A DNA stretch of 64,000 nucleotides, from contig NZ_MUYA01000007.1 in NCBI RefSeq assembly GCF_002015115.1, positions 199,261 through 263,260 on the forward strand, in the 5' to 3' direction. Below the pieces are notes generated by a model. It did not search any database, had not been told where the DNA came from, and was given only the letters and a program-made list of their open reading frames with translations. A program made the position numbers and the translations under genes. Positions 8,276 through 16,704 of this stretch are shown here, one piece after another. How positions within the stretch are numbered: position 1 is the stretch's first letter; every line of letters starts with the position of its first letter. Origin of the DNA: Haemophilus paracuniculus. Lineage in GTDB: Bacteria; Pseudomonadota; Gammaproteobacteria; Enterobacterales; Pasteurellaceae.

Positions 8276-8956
8276 ATGGCAATGAATAACATTTTAGGTT
8301 TATTCGCTCAATCGCCACTTAAACCCTTACAGAAACACTCAACCAAAGTAACCGAGTGTGCGGAATTGCTTGTGCCGTTTTTTGAAGCCACTTTCCAAAA
8401 TAATTGGGAAGAAGCGGAAAAAGTGCGTGGGCAAATCATTGATTTAGAACGCCGTGCAGATGCGTTGAAACGTGAAATCCGCTTGAAATTGCCTCGTGGT
8501 TTATTTATGCCTGTTGAACGTACCGATTTATTGGAATTGGTTACTCAACTCGATAAACTTGCTAACTACTCTCGTGATATTTCTGGTCGTATTATCGGTC
8601 GTCAATTAGTGATTCCTGCCTCAATGCAGCCTGCCTTTAAAAATTTCCTCGCTCGTAGCCTTGATGCGACACGCCAAGTGCGTAAAGTGGTTGATGAAAT
8701 GGATCAACTGCTTGAAACAGGTTTCCGTGGTCGTGAATTGAAATTCGTAAACAATATGATTTTGGAATTGGATGCGATTGAAGATGATTCAGATCAGTTG
8801 CAAATTATTTTACGCCGTTCATTGTTAGAGGTAGAAAAAGAGCTGAATCCTATTGATGTGATGTTCCTCTACAAATGTATTGAGCGTGTGAGTTTATTGG
8901 CGGATCAAGCACAACGCATTGGTTCTCGCATTGAATTGATGTTGGCTCGTTCGTAA
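8276..8956 (+). CDS. PhoU-like DUF47 family protein (TIGR00153), Pit partner
   Basis: The product is 226 aa and almost entirely helical, with the DUF47/PhoU-like pattern: an N-terminal FAQSPLKPLQKHSTKVTECA segment, E-DRRAD-type acidic/basic helices (about 45-70, LERRADALKREIRLKLPRG), and a second bundle ending ERVSLLADQAQRIGSRIELML. The family sits beside Pit phosphate transporters and is thought to modulate them. That is the arrangement here: the phosphate permease starts 10 nt downstream. The start at 8276 follows GGAG; an ATG two codons in is an alternative. Confidence 0.9.
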   Translation: MAMNNILGLFAQSPLKPLQKHSTKVTECAELLVPFFEATFQNNWEEAEKVRGQIIDLERRADALKREIRLKLPRGLFMPVERTDLLELVTQLDKLANYSRDISGRIIGRQLVIPASMQPAFKNFLARSLDATRQVRKVVDEMDQLLETGFRGRELKFVNNMILELDAIEDDSDQLQIILRRSLLEVEKELNPIDVMFLYKCIERVSLLADQAQRIGSRIELMLARS

Positions 8957-8966
8957 GGGGGAATCA

Positions 8967-10229
8967 ATGGAACTTATTAACGAATATGGCACGGTTTTAG
9001 TGATTATCACTGCCATTTTTGGCTTTTTTATGGCATTTGGTATCGGGGCGAACGATGTTTCTAACGCAATGGGAACGTCCGTGGGTTCTGGTACGATTAC
9101 CGCCAAACAAGCGATCTTTATCGCAATGATTTTTGAATTTGCAGGGGCGTATCTTGCGGGGGGCGAAGTAACCGAAACCATTAAAAGTGGTATCGTGGAC
9201 GTGAGCCTGTTCGCTGGTCGCCCTGATGTGCTTGTTCTCGGTATGATGTCAGCACTTTTCGCCGCAGGGACTTGGTTGTTAGTTGCCTCTCGAATGGGCT
9301 GGCCAGTTTCAACCACCCACTCAATCATCGGTGCGATCATCGGTTTTGCGTTAATTACCGTGGGCGGTGAAGCAGTGAAATGGGGCGAATTAACCAAAAT
9401 CGTTGGAAGTTGGTTCGTTACCCCAGTGATTGCAGGGGTTGTGGCTTATTTGATTTTCATTAGTACGCAAAAATTTATTTTTGATACGGAAAATCCAATG
9501 GCAAACGCTCAAAAATATGGCCCGTTCTATATGGGTTTAACCTCGTTTATTTTGAGCATTGTAACTATGACCAAAGGTTTAAAACACGTTGGTCTTAACC
9601 TTACCACGGGCGAAACAGTAATGATTTCTTCGGCAATCTCTCTCGTTTCAATCGTGGTTTGTTATTTCTACTTCCGCAGCCAATCTTTTGCGAACCGTGT
9701 ACAAGGTGGTTCATTCGGTGGCGTTGAAAAAGTATTCAGTATTTTGATGTTACTCACCGCTTGTTCAATGGCATTCGCCCACGGTTCAAACGATGTAGCG
9801 AACGCAATCGGGCCGCTTTCTGCGGTGGTTTCCGTGGTGGAAAGCGGTGGCGTGATTCAAGGTAAAACCGCATTAGCCCCTTGGATCTTACCGCTTGGTG
9901 CAATGGGGATTGTTACGGGTATGGCGTTAATGGGCTATAAAGTAATGGGAACGATTGGTACGGGCATTACCGACTTAACCCCAAGCCGTGGTTTCTCGGC
10001 GGAATTTGCCTGTGCAATGACCGTGGTAATCGCCTCGGGAACGGGCTTACCAATCTCAACAACCCAAACCCTCGTGGGGGCAATTTTAGGGGTGGGCTTT
10101 GCTCGTGGTATCGCCGCTCTTAACTTGGGTGTAATCCGCAACATCGTGGCTTCGTGGGTAATTACCTTGCCAGCAGGTGCGATTATTGCGATCATCATCT
10201 ACAACATTTTAACGGCTATTTTCAGCTAA
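8967..10229 (+). CDS. Inorganic phosphate transporter, PiT family
   Basis: The product is a 420-aa inner-membrane protein with about ten hydrophobic segments. The two inverted PiT signature repeats are clear: GANDVSNAMGT (27-37) and GSNDVANAIGP (273-283), with the SMGWPVSTTHS-like and GLPISTTQT motifs following each. PiT proteins are low-affinity metal-phosphate:H+ (or Na+) symporters. The gene lies directly behind its PhoU-like partner, an operon found in many Pasteurellaceae. It could import phosphate or sulfate; phosphate is by far the more likely. Confidence 0.93.
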   Translation: MELINEYGTVLVIITAIFGFFMAFGIGANDVSNAMGTSVGSGTITAKQAIFIAMIFEFAGAYLAGGEVTETIKSGIVDVSLFAGRPDVLVLGMMSALFAAGTWLLVASRMGWPVSTTHSIIGAIIGFALITVGGEAVKWGELTKIVGSWFVTPVIAGVVAYLIFISTQKFIFDTENPMANAQKYGPFYMGLTSFILSIVTMTKGLKHVGLNLTTGETVMISSAISLVSIVVCYFYFRSQSFANRVQGGSFGGVEKVFSILMLLTACSMAFAHGSNDVANAIGPLSAVVSVVESGGVIQGKTALAPWILPLGAMGIVTGMALMGYKVMGTIGTGITDLTPSRGFSAEFACAMTVVIASGTGLPISTTQTLVGAILGVGFARGIAALNLGVIRNIVASWVITLPAGAIIAIIIYNILTAIFS

Positions 10230-10296
10230 TTTTGTGGGAAGTAGGCTCGCCTACTTCTCTTGGATTTACTTTTTTCTTTTTATGCAAGGATATTCT

Positions 10297-10902
10297 ATGA
10301 TGAAAAAAATGACCTCAGCCTTACTCGCAAGCCTCTTTCTTGGCTCTGCGTTACCCGCTTTTTCAGCGGATTACATCACTGAAAATTTAAACACTTATAT
10401 GCGGAAGGGGGCTGGCGATCAGTATAAAATCTCGGGAACGATCCAAGCAGGCGAAAAAGTAACCGTTTTAGACCGCAAAGATGGCTACACCCTTATTCGT
10501 GATAGCAAAGGGCGTGATGGTTGGGTGCTTTCCCGAGAGATTTCTCAAACCGCAAGCCCGAAAGATTTGATTCCGCAATTACAGCAACAGGTGCAAGATC
10601 TTTCGATTAAGCTCAAAAATGTGGATTCTGATTGGCAACAACGTACCGCTGAAATGCAACGCCGCACCCAACAGGCTTCGCAACAAAGTAACGAATTGAT
10701 TGAGGTGAATGCCCAATTAAAACGTGAAATTGAAGTGTTGAAAAACAAAAACCGTGATTTGGAAACAATGCAAGACGCAGAAAAGCGTGAAATCATTATC
10801 CAATGGTTTATTTACGGTGGTTCGGTGCTGGGCGTAGGTTTGTTACTCGGTTTGTTAATTCCGTTTATCTTGCCTCGCCGCCGTAACAATGGTTGGCGTT
10901 AA
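10297..10902 (+). CDS. TIGR04211/YgiM-like SH3-domain protein, membrane anchored
   Basis: I start at 10297 (AAGGA upstream), giving 201 aa. A signal peptide (about 1-23, ending AFS-A) is followed by a bacterial SH3 domain (about 24-84, ENLNTYMRKGAGDQYKISGT). A Gln-rich coiled coil comes next (about 90-160), then one C-terminal transmembrane helix (about 172-194) and a short basic tail. This is the YgiM layout: a periplasmic SH3b domain held at the inner membrane, presumably binding peptidoglycan peptides. It begins 67 nt after the phosphate transporter and is convergent with glpX. Confidence 0.85.
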   Translation: MMKKMTSALLASLFLGSALPAFSADYITENLNTYMRKGAGDQYKISGTIQAGEKVTVLDRKDGYTLIRDSKGRDGWVLSREISQTASPKDLIPQLQQQVQDLSIKLKNVDSDWQQRTAEMQRRTQQASQQSNELIEVNAQLKREIEVLKNKNRDLETMQDAEKREIIIQWFIYGGSVLGVGLLLGLLIPFILPRRRNNGWR

Positions 10903-10920
10903 TTTGCGTTAAACGATAAA

Positions 10921-10970
10921 CAAGCGGTCTGATCTTGGAAAATTTTTCCAGATCAGACCGCTTGCTTTTT
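10921..10970. terminator. Inverted uptake-signal pair acting as shared terminator
   Basis: CAAGCGGTCTGATCT (10921-10935) and its exact complement AGATCAGACCGCTTG (10950-10964) form a long perfect stem and are followed by a T-run. It sits between the convergent ygiM-like and glpX genes. The arms are DNA uptake signals, a dual use well known in Pasteurellaceae. Confidence 0.85.
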
Positions 10971-10977
10971 AGGCTTT

Positions 10978-11970
10978 TTAAACGAAGCGACTAGAACGAA
11001 GGCGATGAATTGAGCCATTTCCCTCAATCACTAGCGTTTCGCTACAAAGGCGATTTTGCTCTCGCTCAACCCCTCGCACCAAATCGCCGTGGGTGATCCC
11101 CGTGGCACAAAATACCACCTCATCGCTCGACACCAGTTGCTCTAAGGCTAAAACTTGATTAACCGCCACTTTCATCGCTTGGCAACGGGCGATTTCCTGT
11201 TCCGCTATCGCCACATTTTCAGGGGAATTGCCTTTCACCACATCACGGGGCAACAAACGAGCCTGCATATCGCCCCCCAATGCTCGCACCGCCACCGCAG
11301 CCACCACCCCTTCGGGCGCGCCACCAATGCCATACATCAGATCAATCTGGCTATTCGGCAAACAGCACTGAACTGCCACCGCCACATCGCCGTCAGGAAA
11401 TGCAACCACTTTTACCCCTAATTGTTGCAATTCAGCGATGATTTGATCGTGGCGAGGTTTGGCGAGAATGGCAACGCAGAGATCCGCAAGCGGTCGGTTG
11501 GTGCGTTCGGCAATTTGCTGTAAATTTTGGACGAGGGGCAGATTCAAATCCACCAACCCTTTTAACGCCTTGCCAACCACCAATTTTTCCATATACATAT
11601 CAGGTGCATTCAAAAAGCAACCACGCTTACCCGCCGCCAGCACCGCCAACGCATTGGCTTGCCCCATTGCGGTCATTCGCGTGCCGTCAATCGGATCAAC
11701 GGCAATATCCACCGCTAAACTTTCTTCTCGAAAACTACCCGCTTGCGAATTGCCCACTCGCTCGCCAATATACAACATCGGGGCTTCATCAATTTCCCCC
11801 TCGCCGATCACAATTTCCCCGTCAATCGGCATTTGGTTAAGTTGCTCACGCATTGCTTTCACGGCGGCTTCGTCCGCCAAATTCTTATTTCCTCGCCCAA
11901 CCCAATCAAAAGCGGCAATGGCAGCAGCTTCGGTAACTTGGGCAAAAGAGAGTGCAATCGTTTTATTCAC
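10978..11970 (-). CDS. glpX: Class II fructose-1,6-bisphosphatase
   Basis: Hydrolyses fructose 1,6-bisphosphate to fructose 6-phosphate (gluconeogenesis) in the cytosol. I choose a GTG start at 11970: AAGGA lies 8 nt upstream and the protein then begins MNKTIALSFAQVTEAAAIAA, aligning with the GlpX N-terminus (330 aa). The upstream in-frame ATG at 12021 adds an unrelated leader. Metal-binding motifs are GEGEIDEAPM (56-65) and AVDPIDGT (90-97), as in all class II enzymes. It is a single gene here, not joined to glpFK. Confidence 0.95.
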   Translation of the reverse strand: MNKTIALSFAQVTEAAAIAAFDWVGRGNKNLADEAAVKAMREQLNQMPIDGEIVIGEGEIDEAPMLYIGERVGNSQAGSFREESLAVDIAVDPIDGTRMTAMGQANALAVLAAGKRGCFLNAPDMYMEKLVVGKALKGLVDLNLPLVQNLQQIAERTNRPLADLCVAILAKPRHDQIIAELQQLGVKVVAFPDGDVAVAVQCCLPNSQIDLMYGIGGAPEGVVAAVAVRALGGDMQARLLPRDVVKGNSPENVAIAEQEIARCQAMKVAVNQVLALEQLVSSDEVVFCATGITHGDLVRGVEREQNRLCSETLVIEGNGSIHRLRSSRFV

Positions 11971-12116
11971 GGCATTTTCCTTCTTCAAAATTAAAACTGA
12001 TTTTATTTTAACAGTTTCCACAGAAAAATCGTCAAAGTGGTAAACTTTTCAATGGAAATCCTGTCGTATTTAGGTATAATCTTGCCACTTTCATTTATTA
12101 TTTAGAGGAACTTATT

Positions 12117-12335
12117 ATGTCAGCAGCCATTCTCGATCAACTCGAAGGAAAAATTAAGCAAGCCGTTGAAACTATCCAACTTTTACAACTTGAAGTTGAA
12201 GATTTAAAAGCCCAAAACGAGCAAGCTAACCAAGCAAACCAAAATTTACGTCAAGAGTATGAACAATTAAAAGCGGAACAACAAAACTTCCAAGAGCGTT
12301 TACGTTCACTTTTAGGTCAAATCGACAACGTTTAA
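12117..12335 (+). CDS. zapB: Cell division protein ZapB
   Basis: The product is 72 aa, a single continuous coiled coil with heptad Leu/Ile and many Gln/Glu residues (MSAAILDQLEGKIKQAVETI...LRSLLGQIDNV). ZapB is an FtsZ-ring-associated filament protein that links ZapA-bound Z-rings to the chromosome terminus. Length and N-terminal pattern match. GAGG precedes the start, a TATAAT-like box is at 12075-12080, and a terminator follows, so it is monocistronic. Confidence 0.92.
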   Translation: MSAAILDQLEGKIKQAVETIQLLQLEVEDLKAQNEQANQANQNLRQEYEQLKAEQQNFQERLRSLLGQIDNV

Positions 12336-12350
12336 TTTTTGAATGAAATG

Positions 12351-12378
12351 AAAACGGCTATTTAGTAGCCGTTTTTTA
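12351..12378 (+). terminator. Terminator after zapB
   Basis: AAAACGGCTA and TAGCCGTTTT pair around a TTTAG loop and run into T residues. Confidence 0.85.
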
Positions 12379-12397
12379 TTAAACAGCAAACTCAACT

Positions 12398-12979
12398 ATG
12401 GCAAAACTCTATTTTTACTACTCGGCAATGAATGCGGGCAAATCGACCCACTTACTGCAAGCCTCTTACAACTATCAAGAAAGAGGAATGAAAACCTTAG
12501 TTTACACCACCGCCATTGATGATCGTTACGGCATCGGCAAAGTCAGCTCTCGCATCGGCATTTCGCAAGATGCTCATCTATTTCGAGAAGATAGCGATTT
12601 ATTCAAGGAGATTGAAATCGCTCACCAAAGGGAAAAATTAAGTGCGATTTTAATTGACGAAGCCCAATTTTTAACCAAAAAACAGGTTTATCAGCTCAGT
12701 GATGTGGTCGATCAGCTCAAAATTCCTGTATTATGTTACGGATTACGCACGGATTTTCAGTCGGAATTATTTGAGGGAAGCCAATATCTGCTGGCGTGGG
12801 CAGATGAATTAAACGAGCTCAAAACCGTCTGCGACTGTGGCAAAAAAGCCCATTTTGTCGTGCGTTTAAATCAACAAGGCGAAGCCGTCAGCCACGGCGA
12901 CCAAATCCAAATCGGCGGCAACGACACCTACCTTTCCGTGTGCCGTTATCACTACAAAGAAAAATTAGGAAAATTATAA
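12398..12979 (+). CDS. tdk: Thymidine kinase (type II)
   Basis: Phosphorylates thymidine with ATP in pyrimidine salvage. The 193-aa product shows the P-loop SAMNAGKST (9-17), the Walker-B-like LIDEAQFL (85-92) and, near the C-terminus, a structural zinc site with Cys residues in [10 protein letters not shown] plus a later VCRYH. These are typical of the tetrameric TK1-like enzymes. It lies 20 nt after the zapB terminator and is followed by its own terminator. Confidence 0.96.
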   Translation: MAKLYFYYSAMNAGKSTHLLQASYNYQERGMKTLVYTTAIDDRYGIGKVSSRIGISQDAHLFREDSDLFKEIEIAHQREKLSAILIDEAQFLTKKQVYQLSDVVDQLKIPVLCYGLRTDFQSELFEGSQYLLAWADELNELKTVCDCGKKAHFVVRLNQQGEAVSHGDQIQIGGNDTYLSVCRYHYKEKLGKL

Positions 12980-13000
12980 AGGCACAATGTGCCTTTTTTT
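12979..13000. terminator. Terminator after tdk
   Basis: AAGGCACA pairs with TGTGCCTT and a T-run follows. It overlaps the last bases of the convergent small gene. Confidence 0.8.
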
Positions 13001-13103
13001 AATTTTGATAGGTGTAAGTGCGGTAGAGAAAGGCGGTTACTAAGATCGCCAACATTATTAAAATTTGGATCAAACGTGTTTTGGTTAATTTTTGGGCTGC
13101 CAT
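12999..13103 (-). CDS. Small single-pass membrane protein, 34 aa
   Basis: From an ATG at 13103 with AAAGGAAA upstream, 34 codons are open: a short Lys/Gln-rich head (MAAQKLTKTR), one hydrophobic helix (about 11-28, LIQILIMLAILVTAFLYR) and a polar tail. It lies 37 nt beyond comEC on the same strand and may share its transcript. I do not recognise it. The good ribosome site and clean membrane helix argue that it is expressed. Confidence 0.5.
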   Translation of the reverse strand: MAAQKLTKTRLIQILIMLAILVTAFLYRTYTYQN

Positions 13104-13140
13104 TGTGGTTTCCTTTGCTGAAATGGGTGCATATTCTACC

Positions 13141-15435
13141 CTACTTTTGCGGTGCTTGACCAAAAAGTTGTTGATACCACGCTGAATTTGGTGATCTCGC
13201 CCCTGAAACTGTCCAGTTGTCCTGCTCAAATTCGAGCTTAATCATTCCCACTTTGGCGGTATCCCATAATTTAATCCCTCGCTGTTCAACCCGTTCCACC
13301 ACCGATTGATTCGGCATTCGCCACGGGTTCCACCGCCCCGTTCCCACCACTGCTATTTGCGGTTTGGTTTGAGCTAATAAGGTTTCGCTGGTGCTGGTTT
13401 TACTGCCGTGATGAGCCAGTTGCAAAAAATCAATTTTTCCGACCGCTTGGGCAAACCGCCGCTCTTCCCCCTGCCCTGTGTCCCCCGTAAAAAGCCACTG
13501 CAAACGGTCAGATTCCGCCAAAATAATGCAAGAATCCTGATTTTTCGCCCGCTCAACGGTTTTGTGTGGGAAGATCGACGTTAAGCGAAATTCGCCAAAT
13601 TGCCACTGTTGCCCTGCTACACAAGGCTCAGGGGATTTATCCCCATAGCGAATTTTGCTCGATGAAATCAATTTTGCTTGCGGAAAGGCAGTCAGCAAAT
13701 CCACCACCCCACCCGAATGATCGTTATCATCGTGGCTTAAAAAAATCGCGGCTAACTCAATCCCCTCTCGCCTGAGGTAAGGCAAAATTTCCAACTTCGC
13801 CATTGAATTTCGCTGTTGTGCCTCGCCCCAACTTCCGCCAGAATCAAACATCACCGCCTTTTTCTGCCCCTGCTCGTGATAGACCAACGCCATTGCCAAG
13901 CCTTGCCCCACATCAAACATAAGCCACTGCGAGGGATCTTTTTTCCAACGCAATCCCCAAAAACCAAGCTGAAAAATCAAGGAAATTATCGCCATTCTTA
14001 ACCAATAAATTCGTGATTTTTGATAGAGCCAGCCGTATAAAATCGCCAAAATCATTCCATTCAACCCAACTAGCAACCATTGTTGCTGGCGACTGAATAT
14101 CCACCAAAAATCCGCCATTGGGGTAAGGATTATCAGGCTTTGTTGAGCCAACCAACCGGCAAGCTGCCAACTCAAAAAGAGATTATCTGTGAGCAAACTG
14201 ATTAAAATCAACGGAACAAGCACGAGGCTATACAACGGCACGATCAACAAATTCGCCAGCAGAGCCAACGGTGTGCTGCCCTCAAAGAAAAAGAATTGTA
14301 CGGGGGCAAAAATCAGCCCAATTCCTAACTGCAAATGGACCAACCCGACCAGCAAGCGGGTAGATTTCGAGAAATTTCGCCCTAGCCGAGCTTGCCATTG
14401 GGAAAGAGAAAAATAGCGATACCAGAAAATCAAACTCGCCACCGCCAAAATGGACAGCCAAAAACTTTCGGACAGGATCGCCAGCGGATCAAATAACAGC
14501 AACACCGCCACCACTCGCCACCAAAGCTGCCACGCCGAATAGTGGCGGCGGGCAAATCGGCAGAGCAACACCACGCTGATCGCCAGCAAAGCTCGCAAGG
14601 TTGGCACGGAAAATCCTGCCAGAAAGCTATATTCCACCGCCAACAGAAAACCGACCGCATAGGGCAAAATTAGCGGTAATCGTACCGCTTGCAGAGGGAA
14701 AAATCGCCACCCCCCCCATAGCCCAAGCTTGGCGATCCAAAAGCCGATCCCCATTGCAAGGGCGATGTGCAAACCCGAAATCGCAATTAAATGGGCGGTG
14801 GTGGTTTGCTGGAAAATCGTCCATTGCTCGTTCGGCAGCCACGCCCGCTCGCCAAAGGCTAAGGCGAGCAACAGCCCTTGGGTGGCAAGATTTTCCGTCT
14901 GCTGAAAAGTGCGGTAAAACCATTGGGTGCGTAACGGAAAGGTGGTTTGCGGTAAGATTTCAGCCTGTTTAACGGTTGCCGTAGCGGTCAATTTTTGAGC
15001 CAACAGCCACCGCTGGCGAGAGAAATTGCCCTCATTCAACCGCCCCGAAATCGGGCGTAAATTGAGTTGAGCTTGATAAAGCTGATTGAGTTTTAACGGC
15101 GTTTCCGCCTGCCAATTCAGATAAATCGACTCGCCAGAATCGAGTTTGGCGATTGCCGTTTGATAGGGATTTTGGTCAAGGATCTTGACGATCTCAATCC
15201 GTTGAGAAGATTTTTGGGCGGAAACTTGATTAGCCCGTTCCGCCAGCTGAACCACTTGCCCATAACTCAATGCCACCGCCCCTGCAACCACCGCATAAAG
15301 CCATTTTCGCCGCAAGATCGCCACCAATAGCGACAAAATCGCTCCATAAGCCACCCAATTCAGCCCCACTTGTGGCAACCACAAAATCGGCAACAACGCC
15401 AAACAAAATCCAACACACGCCCGATCTAAATTCAT
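13141..15435 (-). CDS. comEC: ComEC/Rec2 DNA-uptake channel
   Basis: The product is 764 aa, a full-length ComEC. Residues about 1-190 hold N-terminal membrane helices and the soluble DUF4131-type domain. About 195-470 is the multi-helix competence domain (with the AISGLHIAL motif). About 500-764 is a metallo-beta-lactamase-like nuclease domain with SHDDNDHSGG near 565-574 and a later AHHGSKTS. ComEC carries single-stranded DNA across the inner membrane during transformation. An intact frame plus abundant uptake signals support natural competence. In Haemophilus this gene (rec2) is in the CRP-S/Sxy regulon; I did not find a clear CRP-S box here. Confidence 0.95.
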   Translation of the reverse strand: MNLDRACVGFCLALLPILWLPQVGLNWVAYGAILSLLVAILRRKWLYAVVAGAVALSYGQVVQLAERANQVSAQKSSQRIEIVKILDQNPYQTAIAKLDSGESIYLNWQAETPLKLNQLYQAQLNLRPISGRLNEGNFSRQRWLLAQKLTATATVKQAEILPQTTFPLRTQWFYRTFQQTENLATQGLLLALAFGERAWLPNEQWTIFQQTTTAHLIAISGLHIALAMGIGFWIAKLGLWGGWRFFPLQAVRLPLILPYAVGFLLAVEYSFLAGFSVPTLRALLAISVVLLCRFARRHYSAWQLWWRVVAVLLLFDPLAILSESFWLSILAVASLIFWYRYFSLSQWQARLGRNFSKSTRLLVGLVHLQLGIGLIFAPVQFFFFEGSTPLALLANLLIVPLYSLVLVPLILISLLTDNLFLSWQLAGWLAQQSLIILTPMADFWWIFSRQQQWLLVGLNGMILAILYGWLYQKSRIYWLRMAIISLIFQLGFWGLRWKKDPSQWLMFDVGQGLAMALVYHEQGQKKAVMFDSGGSWGEAQQRNSMAKLEILPYLRREGIELAAIFLSHDDNDHSGGVVDLLTAFPQAKLISSSKIRYGDKSPEPCVAGQQWQFGEFRLTSIFPHKTVERAKNQDSCIILAESDRLQWLFTGDTGQGEERRFAQAVGKIDFLQLAHHGSKTSTSETLLAQTKPQIAVVGTGRWNPWRMPNQSVVERVEQRGIKLWDTAKVGMIKLEFEQDNWTVSGARSPNSAWYQQLFGQAPQK

Positions 15436-15552
15436 CTTCCCCTCTCTTGACGGAAAGTATGCCGAATTTTTGAATGGCTGTCTGAATGGATTGTGAATTA
15501 GTCGATCGGGATCACAAAATTCGATGAAATCGAACCGCTTGTGTTTACTTTA

Positions 15553-15582
15553 TTGCCATTAAAGCATTGCTATGTTTACAAT
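15553..15582 (+). promoter_or_regulatory. Sigma-70-type promoter for the unknown gene pair at 15.6 kb
   Basis: TTGCCA (15553-15558) and TACAAT (15577-15582) are separated by 18 nt, about 30 nt upstream of the ATG at 15612, which has GAGGGGGAA before it. Confidence 0.55.
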
Positions 15583-15611
15583 AACGACATCTTTACTTCG
15601 AGGGGGAAATA

Positions 15612-15896
15612 ATGCGTATTACACTCAATGTAGCGAAAGTTGTGTGGGGTATATCTATGACCGTTTTTACAATTTGGCTAAGTTGTGAACTTTTTGCCCC
15701 TCTATTAATTCATTTATTTTCATCTGACCTAAGTTGGTTTGCTTTCCTGTTGGCATTCTTGACAAGTTTATTCTTTATAATTGCTGTATGGGGATTTTTG
15801 GGCTACGGAATATCAATTATTGCAACTGCCACAGGATTTGCATTAGGGCTGATCGTAGAAATGTTGGTGTGGTGCTATCGTAAAATTCGCTTATGA
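15612..15896 (+). CDS. Small integral membrane protein, unknown
   Basis: The product is 94 aa with about three hydrophobic segments (about 9-30, 38-60 and 62-85) and a short basic C-terminus (WCYRKIRL). A strong ribosome site (GAGGGGG) precedes it. Its stop overlaps the start of the next gene (ATGA), so the two are expressed together. No family is recognised. A small multi-pass membrane protein coupled to an acidic cytosolic protein could be an immunity or defence-type pair, but nothing in the sequence proves that. Confidence 0.65.
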   Translation: MRITLNVAKVVWGISMTVFTIWLSCELFAPLLIHLFSSDLSWFAFLLAFLTSLFFIIAVWGFLGYGISIIATATGFALGLIVEMLVWCYRKIRL

Positions 15897-16501
15897 TTTA
15901 TGAATTAAAAACAGAACTTCGATATAAACTGCGTATTGCAATGGCGAGCTTTTGGGACGATGATGATTTTGAAGTCAGCATCAATGTTACCCCTGATTTC
16001 GATGGATATAACCGCAATGTGGATGATGATTGCGTTGTTATTGATTTTGATCTTCTCTTTACCTCTCTCAATCGAGAGATGGAAGCCTATTTTTTGACTT
16101 GTGAGTGCGGTGTGTCTGAGGATGTTGGAATCGATGCCCCAATTACCTCAAAAATATTAAACGATACTATCATTTGGGATATTCCCATTGAAGATTATGG
16201 TGATATTTTGGCTAAACCCTATTCCAACTATTCAGAAGGTATTTTGCGTTTAATCTTTGATAAAACCCAATATACGCAAGCTACTTTCCAACTGATTCGA
16301 GAGCTAAAATTACTCGCCAAAGAGGGGATCAAGACAGCAGGTTTAACCGAACAGGATTTTACGTGTTCTTATGGTATGGCGGATTGGTTCTTGCCTAAGC
16401 TAGCTACAAAATATGCCCATATCACTCATTTACCGATTAAAACATTCAATCCTTATGACTGTTCTTCCCTTGATTTTATTGAAAAATATCCTGTTGATTA
16501 A
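15893..16501 (+). CDS. Acidic cytosolic protein, unknown
   Basis: The product is 202 aa, strongly acidic, with no signal or membrane segment. The N-terminal half is rich in Asp (WDDDDFEVSINVTPDFDGYN, then NVDDDCVVIDFDL). The C-terminal half is helical (RLIFDKTQYTQATFQLIREL) and ends in an aromatic-rich segment. Composition and size recall the SUKH/DUF-type immunity proteins found singly in many genomes, but I cannot assign a family. It is coupled to the upstream membrane protein by a 4-nt overlap. Confidence 0.65.
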   Translation: MIYELKTELRYKLRIAMASFWDDDDFEVSINVTPDFDGYNRNVDDDCVVIDFDLLFTSLNREMEAYFLTCECGVSEDVGIDAPITSKILNDTIIWDIPIEDYGDILAKPYSNYSEGILRLIFDKTQYTQATFQLIRELKLLAKEGIKTAGLTEQDFTCSYGMADWFLPKLATKYAHITHLPIKTFNPYDCSSLDFIEKYPVD

Positions 16502-16532
16502 AATATTGCTTGGGCGTATAGCTTAGCCCATA

Positions 16533-16614
16533 GCCTGTAATAATAGTTTCCTAATGGTAAAGGTCGTGGGCTTAGTCCACCTTATGCGGTTCGAATCCGA
16601 CGTTTATTACAGGC
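16533..16614 (+). ncRNA. tRNA-like structured element (degenerate tRNA or small RNA)
   Basis: GCCTGTAATAA (16533-16543) and TTATTACAGGC (16604-16614) can form a perfect 11-bp closing stem. Inside are a D-arm-like CCT-AATGGTAA-AGG, an anticodon-arm-like GTGG-GCTTAGT-CCAC and a T-arm-like CGG-TTCGAAT-CCG. It is not a standard tRNA: the T stem has three pairs, six extra bases separate it from the outer stem, the residue before the would-be anticodon is C rather than U, and no CCA is encoded. A small hairpin (TGGGC/GCCCA, 16511-16530) precedes it. Confidence 0.4.
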
Positions 16615-16704
16615 TTCCTCAACGATTTGAAACCTTTCAAACTTTTCTTATTTACTTCCCTGCCTTTCTAAAAAACAAAATTATGACTTTATCCCACCGC
16701 TTGC

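Noticed and set aside
11459..12043. 194-codon plus-strand frame opposite glpX
   Set aside because: It lies wholly over conserved glpX codons and has the Ser/Pro/Ile bias of a shadow frame.
16533..16614. Allo-tRNA with a 9/3 or 8/4 acceptor-T arrangement
   Set aside because: The outer stem would allow a long acceptor, but six unpaired bases lie between the T stem and the acceptor 3' strand, where such tRNAs have none.
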